From Streptomyces sp. CA-210063 (lineage in GTDB: Bacteria > Actinomycetota > Actinomycetes > Streptomycetales > Streptomycetaceae): a stretch of 64,000 nucleotides of DNA. The DNA is taken from positions 5,642,001 to 5,706,000 of the forward strand of contig NZ_CP102512.1 of NCBI RefSeq assembly GCF_024612015.1. Direction: 5' to 3'. The notes beneath the pieces are model-generated. The model saw only the letters and a list, made by a program, of their open reading frames with translations, did no database searches and had not been told where the DNA came from. A program made the translations under genes and the position numbers. Every line of letters starts with the position of its first letter. The stretch's first letter is position 1. Of this stretch, positions 43,208 through 52,179 are shown one piece after another.

Positions 43208-43849
43208 ATGCCCGACTTTCCCGCTGCCACCCCGCGTGCCCGCGTCCGGGTACCGCTGCGTTTCCACGACGGCTACGGCGTCGACACCGAAATGGTCACC
43301 TTCCACGGCCTCGTCGACGGCCAGGAGCACGTGGCGATCGTCCTCGGCGACCCTGCGCCCGGCACGGCCCCGCTGGTCCGGCTGCACTCCGAGTGCCTGA
43401 CCGGCGACGTCTTCGGCTCGGCCCGCTGCGACTGCGGTCCGCAGCTGCGCGAGGCGGTGGAGCGGATCGCCGACCGTGGCGGTGTCCTCCTCTACCTCCG
43501 CCAGGAGGGCCGGGGCATCGGTCTCTACAACAAGCTCGACGCGTACGCCCTCCAGGACCAGGGCCTCGACACCTACGAGGCGAACGCGGCGCTCGGACTG
43601 CCGGAGGACGCCCGCGACTACACGGCGGCGGCCCAGATGCTGGGCGCCCTCGGCATCGACGAGCTGGACCTGCTCTCCAACAACCCCGACAAGGGGCAGC
43701 AGCTCCGTGACCTGGGTGTCGGCGTCCGGCACCGCGTCCCCACGGGCGTCTTCACCACCGCCCACAACGTCCGCTACCTCCGCGCGAAGGTCCTCCAGAC
43801 CCAGCACACGCTCCCCCTGCCGGAGCTGACCGAACTGACGGCCGGCTGA
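43208..43849 (+). CDS. ribA: GTP cyclohydrolase II
   Basis: 213 residues, ATG at 43208, GGAG nine bases upstream. It opens the imidazole ring of GTP to give the first riboflavin intermediate. The zinc ligands are C63, C74 and C76 in HSECLTGDVFGSARCDCG; the catalytic/GTP-binding loop YLRQEGRGIGL and the C-terminal NNPDKGQQLRDLGV are present. It is a stand-alone enzyme, not the common RibAB fusion, so it may be a second, pathway-specific or regulated copy. Its promoter region carries the two MarR-type operators. Confidence 0.93.
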   Translation: MPDFPAATPRARVRVPLRFHDGYGVDTEMVTFHGLVDGQEHVAIVLGDPAPGTAPLVRLHSECLTGDVFGSARCDCGPQLREAVERIADRGGVLLYLRQEGRGIGLYNKLDAYALQDQGLDTYEANAALGLPEDARDYTAAAQMLGALGIDELDLLSNNPDKGQQLRDLGVGVRHRVPTGVFTTAHNVRYLRAKVLQTQHTLPLPELTELTAG

Positions 43850-43861
43850 GTCCCGGAGGAA

Positions 43862-43905
43862 ACGGGAAGGGGACGGGAAGGGGACGGGAAGGGGACGGAA
43901 ACGAG
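43862..43905 (+). repeat. 11-bp tandem repeat after ribA
   Basis: GGGAAGGGGAC units repeat about four times directly after the ribA stop codon. Non-coding. Confidence 0.75.
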
Positions 43906-43991
43906 GACGCGGGGAACGAGCCAGGGGCGGACCGGTGCGACCGGCCCGCTAGCCCACTCGGCCCCGCCGACTGGCCCCGCACCCCACCCCC

Positions 43992-45128
43992 GTGAACCCT
44001 GTATCCGTGGGGCAGCGAGAGGGCGCGAGGCAGCCGGTCGGCCGGCGTTTCTCGTACGCCCGTACGCTCGTCCGCGTCATCCCGGTCCTGCTGATCGCCA
44101 TCGGACTCTTCTACGACCACTTCACCCCGCGCGAGTTCACGGCGGTCCCCTTCTTCACCGCCGCGCCACTCGTGGCGGCCCCGCTCTTCTCGCTGCACGG
44201 CACGGTGATCACCGGTGTGGTCTCGATCGCCGGCATCACCGCCGTACACATCCGCTACGGCGACACGGGCCACGTGGACGCGATCACCGAGATCGCGACG
44301 GTGACCACCGTCGCCGTACTGGCCGTACTCATCAACCGCCTCGTCCGCCGCAGCGACGCCCGGCTCGCCACCGCCCGCGAGATCGCCGAGGCGGCGCAGC
44401 GGGCCGTACTGCCGGTGCCGCAGGAGCGGATCGGCGGGCTGGAGATCGCCGCGCGGTACGAGGCGGCGCAGGCCGGGGCGTCGATCGGGGGTGATCTGTA
44501 CGCGGTGCAGGACTCCCCCCACGGCGTACGGCTGATCGTGGGCGATGTGCGCGGCAAGGGGCTCGGCGCGGTGTCGGCGGTGGCGGTGCTGATCGGCGCG
44601 TTCCGGGAGGCGGCCGAGCAGGAGTCGACGCTCGAAGCGGTCGCCCAGCGGCTGGAACGGGCGCTGGCCCGGGAGGGAGCGCGGCGGGAGGCGGCGCGGC
44701 GGGACGCGGCCGTGGAGCGCGAGGGGTTCGTCACGGCCGTACTGGCGGAGTTCCCGCACGGCGCCGGCCGCGCCCGGATCGTCAACCGCGGCCACCCCTC
44801 ACCACTGCTGCTGTACGCCGACGGCGTCCTGCGCACCGTGGAGGCCCCGCAGCCCGCGCTCCCGCTCGGCATGGACGACCTGGGCACCTGGCCGGACCGC
44901 GCCGAGGAGACCGGATTCCCGCCCGGCGCCACGCTGCTCTTCTACACCGACGGCCTCTCCGAGGCCCGCGACGGCCGAGGCGTCTTCTACGACCCGGCCG
45001 AGCGGCTGTCCGGTCGTACGTTCCCCGGCCCGCGCGCCCTGTTGACAACCCTCGCGGAGGAGGTGCGCCGACACACGGGCGACCGCACGACGGACGACAT
45101 GGCGCTCCTGGCGGTCCGCCGCCCCTGA
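43992..45128 (+). CDS. membrane-anchored PP2C-type (SpoIIE-like) phosphatase
   Basis: 378 residues, GTG at 43992. Three or four N-terminal membrane helices (LVRVIPVLLIAIGLFYDHF, AVPFFTAAPLVAAPLFSL, GTVITGVVSIAGITAVHI, ATVTTVAVLAVLINRL) precede a PP2C_SIG phosphatase domain: EAAQRAVLP, GASIGGDLYAV, LIVGDVRGKGLGAV, FTAVLAEF-like FVTAVLAEFPHG, NRGHPSPLLL, LLFYTDGLSEARD, DDMALLAVRR. The metal-binding Asp residues are in GGDLY, GDVRGKG, YTDGL and DDM. Probably dephosphorylates an anti-anti-sigma (STAS) protein; the partner is not nearby. Confidence 0.9.
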   Translation: MNPVSVGQREGARQPVGRRFSYARTLVRVIPVLLIAIGLFYDHFTPREFTAVPFFTAAPLVAAPLFSLHGTVITGVVSIAGITAVHIRYGDTGHVDAITEIATVTTVAVLAVLINRLVRRSDARLATAREIAEAAQRAVLPVPQERIGGLEIAARYEAAQAGASIGGDLYAVQDSPHGVRLIVGDVRGKGLGAVSAVAVLIGAFREAAEQESTLEAVAQRLERALAREGARREAARRDAAVEREGFVTAVLAEFPHGAGRARIVNRGHPSPLLLYADGVLRTVEAPQPALPLGMDDLGTWPDRAEETGFPPGATLLFYTDGLSEARDGRGVFYDPAERLSGRTFPGPRALLTTLAEEVRRHTGDRTTDDMALLAVRRP

Positions 45129-45444
45129 CGCCCTTCTCGCGCCCTTCTCGCGCCCTTCTCGGCACCTCTCCGTGTGCCTCCCCACACGTCTCTCTCACAT
45201 CGTTCACGATCGATGTCACCGAACGTGTCCGCCCGACCTTTCTCCGTATACCAACTGACGTGCCGTCAGAACTCTTGTTACTCCAGAGGCAAGGTCAACT
45301 CGCCCGTTTTCCGCCCCTCATGACCCGTAAGTCCTGCGCGAAAGCCGGAACGATCATCCAGAACAGCTTGGAATGGAGTACTCGCGTCTATTAACGTTCG
45401 ATAACGCAGCGCGGTCGTCCCAGCCGTCACAAGAGACGGCTCCG
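45129..45444. other. promoter region of the M23 peptidase transcript
   Basis: About 315 bp of lower GC without a gene. AT-rich words (GTCTATTAACGTTCGATAACGC near 45385-45410) mark the likely promoter upstream of the riboswitch. Confidence 0.4.
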
Positions 45445-45590
45445 TGCTCACGCGCCGAATCCCGCAAGGGAACCGGGGAACCACCACCCTGGGGTGAATC
45501 GCGCGGAAACCGTCGTGGCAGCACGTCAGGTTTACGCGCGTAGGAGACCTTCCTGCTCCGAACCCGTCAGCTAACCCGGTAGGCGAGAAG
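45445..45590 (+). ncRNA. c-di-AMP riboswitch (ydaO/yuaA type)
   Basis: The conserved blocks of the ydaO-yuaA element are present in order: GCCGAATCCCGCAAGGGAAC, GGGGAACC, CTGGGGTGAATC, GTAGGAGACCTTCCTGCTCC, GAACCCGTCAGCTAACC and GGTAGGCG, with CTC/GAG closing bases at 45447 and 45585. In actinobacteria this riboswitch turns off wall-hydrolase genes when c-di-AMP is high. It lies 20 bp before the start of an M23 peptidase gene, the expected target. Confidence 0.93.
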
Positions 45591-45611
45591 GAAGGAAAGG
45601 AGTACGCCCAC

Positions 45612-46673
45612 GTGGCGTCCAACCGGTCCGCGACCGAAGCCCCGTTCGTACCGAGCCAACGCGACGGCGAGAGCCAGACGTTCGGTTACGGCAGCTACAA
45701 CAGCGACAACGAGGGCCCCTGGCAGGAGTGGAACCCCAACGAGGAGTCCATTCGCCCCGCTCGCGGCCGGCACCGCGTCGCCAAGAAGGGCGGCGGACTC
45801 GCCCGTGGCGGACTCGCCCGCAGCTCCACGGTTCTCGGCGTCGGTGTCATAGCCGCCGTCGGCGGCGCCGGTATGGCCAGCGCGCAGTCCGGCAAGGCCC
45901 CGGTGTCCATATCGATGCCCGACGTCGGTTCGGTCTTCGAGGACGACACGGAGAAGGAGGAGGAGGCGGAGCCGCAGGCCTCCACCACCCCCCTCAGCAG
46001 CGCCGGCCTGATCGCCGCCGACACAGAGCAGGGCACGGCGGACGCCGGCGAGGCGCTGCGCGCCCGCATCATGGCGCAGGCCGAGTCCCAGCAGGACGCC
46101 TTCGACAAGGCCTCCGCCGAGGCCGCCCAGACGGCCGCCGCGAAGAAGGCCGCCGAGCAGGCCGCCCAGGAGAAGAAGGAAGCCGAGGCGAAGGAAGCCG
46201 CCGCCAAGAAGAAGGCGGAGGAGGAGGCCGCGGCGAAGAGGGAAGCCGAGCGCCTCGAGGCCCTCGCCAAGCAGTTCACGCTTCCCACCTCCTCGTACAC
46301 CCTCACCTCCACCTTCGGTCAGGCCGGCCCCTACTGGTCCTCCGGCTACCACACCGGCCTCGACTTCGCCGCGCCCACCGGCACCCTCATCAAGGCCGTC
46401 CACAGCGGCACCATCACGCGGGCCGGCTATGAGGGCTCCTACGGCTACAAGACCGTCCTCACCCTCGATGACGGCACCGAGATCTGGTACGCCCACCAGT
46501 CCTCCATCGGCGTCAGCGTCGGCCAGAAGGTCGCCACCGGCGACGTCATCGGCCGCGTCGGCGCGACCGGCAACGTCACCGGCGCCCACCTCCACATGGA
46601 GGTCCACGCCGCCGGCTCCGCCAACGGCATCGACCCGGCGGCATGGCTGCGCAGCAAGGGCCTGAACCCGTAA
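45612..46673 (+). CDS. M23-family peptidoglycan endopeptidase, riboswitch-controlled
   Basis: 353 residues, GTG at 45612, AAAGGAG nine bases upstream. Cytosolic acidic N-tail, then a signal or anchor helix (STVLGVGVIAAVGGAGMASA near 72-91), an Ala/Lys/Glu coiled coil (about 145-220), and a C-terminal LytM/M23 domain: TSTFGQAGPYWSSGYHTGLDFAAP with the first His and Asp, GAHLHMEVH with the HxH. Zinc-dependent cleavage of peptide cross-links in the wall. The c-di-AMP riboswitch in its leader ties it to osmotic and germination control. Confidence 0.93.
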   Translation: MASNRSATEAPFVPSQRDGESQTFGYGSYNSDNEGPWQEWNPNEESIRPARGRHRVAKKGGGLARGGLARSSTVLGVGVIAAVGGAGMASAQSGKAPVSISMPDVGSVFEDDTEKEEEAEPQASTTPLSSAGLIAADTEQGTADAGEALRARIMAQAESQQDAFDKASAEAAQTAAAKKAAEQAAQEKKEAEAKEAAAKKKAEEEAAAKREAERLEALAKQFTLPTSSYTLTSTFGQAGPYWSSGYHTGLDFAAPTGTLIKAVHSGTITRAGYEGSYGYKTVLTLDDGTEIWYAHQSSIGVSVGQKVATGDVIGRVGATGNVTGAHLHMEVHAAGSANGIDPAAWLRSKGLNP

Positions 46674-46725
46674 GACCCGAACGAACGGCAACCCCGCAAG
46701 GCCGTTGGGCCGGCAGGGACCCGAG

Positions 46726-46760
46726 ACGCCGCGCAACCCCATGAGGGCTGCGCGGCGTTC
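46726..46760 (+). terminator. terminator of the M23 peptidase gene
   Basis: ACGCCGCGCA (46726-46735) pairs with TGCGCGGCGT (46749-46758), 13-nt loop, then TCGTC. Confidence 0.7.
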
Positions 46761-46891
46761 GTCATGCGGGGCGGCGGGGGCCCGGGGCCTCTCCTCTGTC
46801 TCCTCCTGACGGATGACGGATGACGGATGCTTCACGCACCGTTCACGCTGAGGCGGAATGCGAACGTCTGGCCCACCGGTTGACGTCGCAC

Positions 46892-47836
46892 ATGACTTCT
46901 CTTCGCAAGCTGGGCACGTCCGACATCGAGATCTTCCCGCTCGCCCTCGGCGGCAACGTCTTCGGCTGGACGGCGGACGAGGACCAGTCCTTCGCGGTCC
47001 TCGACGCCTACGCGGCCGCCGGCGGCAACTTCGTCGACACCGCCGACTCCTACTCGGCGTGGGTCGAGGGCAACAAGGGCGGCGAGTCCGAGACGGTCAT
47101 CGGCAAGTGGGTCAGGTCCCGCGGCAACCGCGCCGACGTGGTCATCGCGACCAAGGTGAGCCAGCACCCCGAGTACCAGGGCCTGACGGCGGCCAACATC
47201 AAGGCGGCGGCCGACGCCTCCCTCACCCGCCTCGGCACCGACTACATCGACCTCTACTACACCCACTTCGACAAGCCCGAAGTCCCCGTCGAGGAGATCA
47301 TCACCGCCCTCGACGACCTGGTGAAGGCCGGCAAGGTCCGCGCGATCGCCGCGTCCAACATCACCCCGGAGCGCCTGAAGGCCTCCCTGGACTTCTCGGA
47401 GGCCGAAGGCCTGGCCCGCTACGTCGCCCTCCAGCCCCAATACAACCTGGTCTCCCGGGACACCTACGAGGGCCCCCTCCAGCGCCTCGCCGCCGACTCG
47501 GGCCTCTCCGCCGTCCCCTACTTCGCCCTCGCCATGGGCTTCCTCACGGGCAAGTACCGCCCCGGCACGACGATCGACAGCCCCCGGGCCGCCGGTGCCG
47601 GCGCCTACCTCGAAACCCCGGCCGGCATCCGCGTCCTCACCGCCCTGGACGAGATCGCCGAGTCCCGCGGTGTCGCCCACGCCACCATCGCCCTGTCCTG
47701 GCTCACCGCCCAGCCCACCGTCACCGCCCCCATCAGCTCCGCCCGAACCGTCGACCAACTCCCGCCCCTGCTGGCCTCCGCCGACCTCACCCTCACCCCC
47801 GAGGAACTCACCAGGCTGACCGAGGCCTCGGCGTAG
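46892..47836 (+). CDS. aldo/keto reductase
   Basis: 314 residues, starting MTSLRKLGTSDIEIFPLALGGNVFGW. The catalytic tetrad is visible: Asp and Tyr in FVDTADSYSAW, Lys in VVIATKVS, His in DLYYTHFDKP. The NADPH-binding C-terminal segment APISSARTVDQL is typical of YhdN/tas-like family members. Physiological substrate unknown. An in-frame ATG at 46820 would add 24 residues; the inner ATG matches the family start. Confidence 0.9.
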   Translation: MTSLRKLGTSDIEIFPLALGGNVFGWTADEDQSFAVLDAYAAAGGNFVDTADSYSAWVEGNKGGESETVIGKWVRSRGNRADVVIATKVSQHPEYQGLTAANIKAAADASLTRLGTDYIDLYYTHFDKPEVPVEEIITALDDLVKAGKVRAIAASNITPERLKASLDFSEAEGLARYVALQPQYNLVSRDTYEGPLQRLAADSGLSAVPYFALAMGFLTGKYRPGTTIDSPRAAGAGAYLETPAGIRVLTALDEIAESRGVAHATIALSWLTAQPTVTAPISSARTVDQLPPLLASADLTLTPEELTRLTEASA

Positions 47837-48060
47837 CTTCGACACCGTCCGCTGGGGCAGGGACTGAGGCACGCCCCACCGGCACTTGCCGGGCGGCCGC
47901 GACGGACGGTGACCCTCACCCCGACGGCGGGCGGCCGCGTACGGCGCGAAGGGGGCGTGTCGGGGGGTGTCCGCCCGCAGCGGTTGGCGCGTCAACAGGT
48001 TGGACTTCCCAGGCGACCGATTCCGCGCCGTTCCGAGGACGGATACCCCCCGGCGCGCCC

Positions 48061-48181
48061 CCGCCCCACCCACCGGACCCAGGCGCCCGCCCCACCCACC
48101 GGACCCAGGCGCCCGCCCCACCCACCGGACCCAGGCGCCCGCCCCACCCACCGGACCCAGGCGCTCCCGCCCCACCCACCA
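48061..48181 (+). repeat. 26-bp tandem repeat (minisatellite)
   Basis: Four identical 26-bp units (begin CCGCCCCACCCACCGGACCC) plus a partial fifth, between the convergent aldo/keto reductase and PrsW genes. No spacers of unique sequence, so not a CRISPR. Likely variable between strains. Confidence 0.9.
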
Positions 48182-48215
48182 GAAGCACACCCCACCCCAC
48201 CCGGCCGGCGTTCCC

Positions 48216-49544
48216 CTAATACCGATACGGGTTGTACACGGGATACGTCGGCACCCCATAAACCGCCGATTGCGGATACGCCGCCGACCCAAACGTGCCG
48301 TACCCGTACCCCGACCACCCCCGGGGCCCAACCTCCCGCCCCGCATACCCCATGGCCGGCCGAGCCAACTCCCGCCTCCGCCACAGCTCGAACAGCAACT
48401 CCCGCTCCCGCAGGACGAAGTCACCCCCGCCCCGCCCCCGCCGCCCCCGATACCGCAGAAACGCCAACTTCGTCGCGTACGCCTCATACTCCGTGACCGA
48501 CCGAGCCCCCGCCTTCCCGAAGTGATGCGCCGCATACTCCCGCGCCACCCGCCGAGCCCGCATCGACCCCAGCACATACGGCTCCGGCGGCGTGAGCCAC
48601 CCGGCGGCCGCATACGCCGGCAACTCCTCCCGCACCTTCCGCAACTCCCGCTGCCGCGCCCAGATCACCAACCACGTCAGCAGCCCGAACGCCGGCACCA
48701 TGAACGCCGCGTACACCGCGAAGAACCCGTACTCCCCGAACGTCGCCGACCCGTTCCACACCGCGTGCATCCCCATGGCGAGCAACAGCCCACCCACCGG
48801 CACGACCACCCGCCGCACCCGCTGCCTCTCCGCGGAGAACGCCGCGACCCCGAACCCGATCCCGGTCAACACGGTGAACAGGGGATGCGCGAACGGCGAC
48901 ATGATCACCCGCACGAAGAAGGTCGCGGCGGTGACGGACGCCAGCCCACTCCCCCCACTGAGCTGATCCGTCCCGAAAGCGGTCCCCAGGTACAAAATGT
49001 TCTCGGTGAACGCGAACCCGGTCGCAGTGACCCCCGCGATCACCACCCCGTCCACGATCCCGGTGAAGTCCCGTCTCCTGAACAGAAAAACGAGTAAGAC
49101 GGCCGCGGCCTTGGCGCTCTCCTCCACCACGGGCGCTATGACGGTGGCACCCAAGGCGTCGGCATGCGAAGGATCCGCGGTAGCGGTCGCTATCCACCGG
49201 GTCGCGAAGCTGTTCGCCACGATGGCTATCAGCGCCGCCGCACACGCCCCCCACGCGAACGCGAACACCAGGTTCTTCCAGGGCCCGGGCTCCACCCGGT
49301 CCAGCCACCGGAACGCGGACATGAGCAACGGCACGGGCAGCACCGCGAGCCCCAGCCCGACAAGAAACCCCTCCGTGCCGGTCTGCTCGCGGACAAGCGC
49401 GAGGATGACGAGCCCGGAGACCGCGAGCAGACCGATGAGCGCGCCGTACTGGACGCTCTTCCGCTGCCACCAGCGCGTGGGCCTGAACGCATACCCACCG
49501 GCAGATCCGCCGGGGTGCGTCGGATAGGGGGGACTGGTGGCCAT
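48216..49544 (-). CDS. PrsW-family intramembrane metalloprotease
   Basis: 442 residues, ATG at 49544. About eight membrane helices (YGALIGLLAVSGLVILALV first). The PrsW signature is complete: APVVEESAKAAAV (EExxK), GFAFTENILYLG (FxxxEN), SPFAHPLFTVLTGIGFG (His) and MGMHAVWNGSA (HAxWN). The C-terminal ~130 residues are cytosolic, Arg/Gly/Tyr-rich. In Bacillus PrsW cleaves an anti-sigma factor; the target here is unknown, though an ECF sigma fused to its own zinc finger is encoded 7 kb away. Confidence 0.9.
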   Translation of the reverse strand: MATSPPYPTHPGGSAGGYAFRPTRWWQRKSVQYGALIGLLAVSGLVILALVREQTGTEGFLVGLGLAVLPVPLLMSAFRWLDRVEPGPWKNLVFAFAWGACAAALIAIVANSFATRWIATATADPSHADALGATVIAPVVEESAKAAAVLLVFLFRRRDFTGIVDGVVIAGVTATGFAFTENILYLGTAFGTDQLSGGSGLASVTAATFFVRVIMSPFAHPLFTVLTGIGFGVAAFSAERQRVRRVVVPVGGLLLAMGMHAVWNGSATFGEYGFFAVYAAFMVPAFGLLTWLVIWARQRELRKVREELPAYAAAGWLTPPEPYVLGSMRARRVAREYAAHHFGKAGARSVTEYEAYATKLAFLRYRGRRGRGGGDFVLRERELLFELWRRRELARPAMGYAGREVGPRGWSGYGYGTFGSAAYPQSAVYGVPTYPVYNPYRY

Positions 49545-49651
49545 TGCATTGACCCTAACGAGGGATGGGCGCCGCCCGCGACGGCACGTGGTGCGGCCCG
49601 CCGGGTGGTGAGGGCAATTCGTCAGGCGCCTGTGGGGGGCTGTTCGGACTT

Positions 49652-50485
49652 CTACTCCTGGTCCTGCTTCTGCTCACGCTCCTGCTCACGCTGCTGTACG
49701 CGGCGGAAGAGCAGATCGTTCACCACATGACCCTTGTCCAGTCCCTGCCCCTCGAAACGGGTCAGCGGCCGGAAGTCGGGACGTGGCGCGAATCCGCCGT
49801 CGGCCCGGGTGTTCTCGAAATCCGGATGCGCGCTCAGCACGTCCAGCATCTGCTCGGCGTACGGCTCCCAGTCCGTCGCACAGTGCACGATCGCCCCCGG
49901 CCTGAGCCGCGACGCGGCGAGCGTGAGGAATTCCGGTTGGATCAGCCGCCGCTTGTGGTGCCGCTTCTTCGGCCAGGGGTCGGGGAAGTAGACCCGCAGC
50001 CCGTCCAGCGAGTCGGGCGCGAGCATCTCCCGCAGCAGAATGATCGCGTCCCCGTTCGCGACCCGGATGTTGGACAGTCCTTCCCGGTCCGCGAGATTCA
50101 GCAGGTTTCCCTGGCCCGGTGTGTGCACATCCACGGCCAGCACATTGGTCTCCGGATCGGCGGCGGCCATCCGCGCCGTCGCCTCCCCCATCCCGAAGCC
50201 GATCTCCAGCACGACGGGCTTCTCGTTCCCGAACAGCTCGACGAGATCGAGCGCCCGCCCATCGATGTCGAGCCCCCACTTGGGCCAGAGCCGCTGCAAC
50301 GCGTCCGCCTGCCCGGCCGTCACCCGACTCCGCCGAGGCTGAAAACTCCTGATCCGCCGCTCGAAGTGCGCCCCGGCCGGATCAGCCTTCGGCCCATCGG
50401 GAAACCGAGGCTCACCCTTGGCCCGGGCCTGCCGAAGGGGGGCACCGGGGGTGCGGGTCTCGGGGGTATTGGCGGAGTCAGACAC
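49652..50485 (-). CDS. trmB: tRNA (guanine-N7-)-methyltransferase
   Basis: 277 residues, GTG at 50485. Makes m7G46 in tRNAs with SAM. Motifs: VVLEIGFGMGEATARMA (SAM loop), VLAVDVHTPGQGNLL, VYFPDPWPKKRHHKRRLIQPEF with the PDPWPKKRHxKRR signature, and VHCATDWEPYAEQML. An N-terminal 55-residue extension and a Gln/Glu-rich tail (QQREQEREQKQDQE) are common in Streptomyces. Confidence 0.95.
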   Translation of the reverse strand: MSDSANTPETRTPGAPLRQARAKGEPRFPDGPKADPAGAHFERRIRSFQPRRSRVTAGQADALQRLWPKWGLDIDGRALDLVELFGNEKPVVLEIGFGMGEATARMAAADPETNVLAVDVHTPGQGNLLNLADREGLSNIRVANGDAIILLREMLAPDSLDGLRVYFPDPWPKKRHHKRRLIQPEFLTLAASRLRPGAIVHCATDWEPYAEQMLDVLSAHPDFENTRADGGFAPRPDFRPLTRFEGQGLDKGHVVNDLLFRRVQQREQEREQKQDQE

Positions 50486-50594
50486 AGTGAGGTCGATTTT
50501 ACGACGCCTCGAACACCCTCAAGCCGTCCCAGCCCTGCCCTCAAGCCGACCGAGCGCTGCCCTCAAGCCGACTCAGCCCTGTCCTCAGCCGTCC

Positions 50595-50636
50595 CAGCAA
50601 CGTCCCGAGGCTTTCCAGCAACGTCCCGAGGCTTTC
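50595..50636 (+). repeat. 21-bp tandem duplication
   Basis: CAGCAACGTCCCGAGGCTTT-C twice in a row, within a CAGCC/CTCAAGCCGA-rich tract upstream of trmB on the opposite side. Non-coding. Confidence 0.85.
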
Positions 50637-50654
50637 CAGCCGGGCTCAGGCATC

Positions 50655-50760
50655 TCCAGCCCGTCCGGCGTTTGAGGACGAGGCCGTTCAGGCCGAAGGG
50701 GGGTCTGGGGGCGCAGCCCCAGGGACAGGATGGGACGGGTAGGGGCGGCGGGGGCGACCT
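50655..50760. repeat. dispersed Streptomyces intergenic repeat
   Basis: CCCGTCCGGCGTTTGAGGAC, then GGTCTGGGGGCGCAGCCCC and GGGACGGGTAGGGGCGGCGG: a mosaic intergenic element I recall as common in Streptomyces genomes. Its last block recurs near 58805-58860 and 63620-63690. Likely 3'-end structure for the convergent transcripts. Confidence 0.55.
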
Positions 50761-50761
50761 C

Positions 50762-51973
50762 TCACACCTGAGCCAACACCCCCAGCGCCCGCCTCCCCAC
50801 TTCCCGCCCGATCGGCAGCGAAGCGGTAGCCGCAGGCGAAGGCGCGTTCAGCACATGCACCGCCCGCGCCCCCTCCCGAATCAGAAAGTCGTCCACCAGC
50901 GTCCCGTCCCGAAGCACGGCCTGCGCCCGCACCCCGGCCGCCGCCGGCACAAGATCCCCTTCAGAGACCCCCGGCAGCAACCGCCGCACCGCCCCGGTGA
51001 ACGCCTTCTTCGACACCGACCGCCGAAGCTCCCCCGCCCCGTACCGCCAGTGCCGCCGAGCTATCCGCCAGGCCCCGGGCCACGCCAGCGTCGCCCCCAG
51101 CTCCCGCACCCGCACGGTCCCCCACCCGTACCCCTCGCGGGCCAGCGCGGGCACGGCGTTCGGCCCGATGTGGACACCCCCGTCGATGCCCCGCGTCAGA
51201 TGCACCCCGAGGAACGGAAACGCCGGATCGGGCACCGGATACACGAGTCCACGGACCAGCTCGGGCCGCGCCAGCTCGTAGTACTCCCCCCGGAACGGCA
51301 CGATCCGCATCCCGGGCTCGTCCCCGGTCAGCCGCGCCACCTCGTCGCAGTGCAGCCCGGCGCAGTTCACCAGCACCCGCCCCCGTACGACATCGCCGCC
51401 CCGGATCCGTACGGCGACCCCCAGCGAGGCCCGCCGGTCGATGCGCTCGACCTCGGCGCCGTAGCGGATCTCGGCGCCGGACGCCCGCGCGAGCTGCCGG
51501 GCGACCCCGACGAAGTCGCAGATCCCGGTGGTCCCGACGTGTATGGCCGCGAGCCCGCGCACCTCCGGCTCGTACTCGGCGATCTGGGCGGCGCCCAGTT
51601 CCCGCACCGGAATCCCGTTCTCCCGCCCGCGCTGCACGAGGGCGTGCAGCCGGGGCAGCTCCGACCTCTCGGTGGCGACGATCAGCTTCCCGGTGACCGC
51701 GTGGTCGATGCCGTACTCGGCGCAGAACTTGACCATCTCGGCGGCGCCCTTGACCGCGTACCGCGCCTTCAGCGACCCGGGCCGGTAGTAGATCCCGCTG
51801 TGGATGACCCCGCTGTTCCGCCCGGTCTGATGCCGGGCGGGCCCGGGCTCCTTCTCCAGCACGGTGACCCGCGTGCCCGGCGCCGCCCGCGTGATCGCAT
51901 ACGCGGTGGACAGCCCGACGATCCCACCACCGACCACGAGCACATCACAGTCGTAAGCGCCCTGCCTCCGCAC
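50762..51973 (-). CDS. lhgO: L-2-hydroxyglutarate oxidase
   Basis: 403 residues. GTG at 51973 (VRRQGAYDCDVLVVGGG) is chosen over the longer frame because GGGAGGTG lies six bases upstream. FAD-dependent DAO-fold enzyme oxidising L-2-hydroxyglutarate to 2-oxoglutarate, probably membrane-associated. Motifs: DVLVVGGGIVGLSTAYAI (FAD), ARHQTGRNSGVIHSGIYY, VLVNCAGLHCDEVARLTG, FPFLGVHLTRGIDGGVHIGPNA. Single gene. Confidence 0.92.
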   Translation of the reverse strand: MRRQGAYDCDVLVVGGGIVGLSTAYAITRAAPGTRVTVLEKEPGPARHQTGRNSGVIHSGIYYRPGSLKARYAVKGAAEMVKFCAEYGIDHAVTGKLIVATERSELPRLHALVQRGRENGIPVRELGAAQIAEYEPEVRGLAAIHVGTTGICDFVGVARQLARASGAEIRYGAEVERIDRRASLGVAVRIRGGDVVRGRVLVNCAGLHCDEVARLTGDEPGMRIVPFRGEYYELARPELVRGLVYPVPDPAFPFLGVHLTRGIDGGVHIGPNAVPALAREGYGWGTVRVRELGATLAWPGAWRIARRHWRYGAGELRRSVSKKAFTGAVRRLLPGVSEGDLVPAAAGVRAQAVLRDGTLVDDFLIREGARAVHVLNAPSPAATASLPIGREVGRRALGVLAQV

Positions 51974-52179
51974 GCGCCCCACCTCCCGACTCCGATAGTG
52001 CACTGCACCACTGACAATGCCCTCAAACCCGGGGGACGTCTTCATGACGCCGGTCACGACCTCTTAGGGGCGCGGGGCTGTATCGATATGCGGCTCCGCC
52101 GCGCGGGCGCGATCAACCACAATGCACCCGCAGCCGCAAAACCCTCACAAACCCGGCAGACGAGTAGGTGCCCAAAAAC

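Noticed and set aside
48061..48181. Regular repeats that could be mistaken for a CRISPR array
   Set aside because: The 26-bp units are directly adjacent with no unique spacers, and no cas genes are present. The same applies to 36391-36480, 37716-37759 and 50595-50636.
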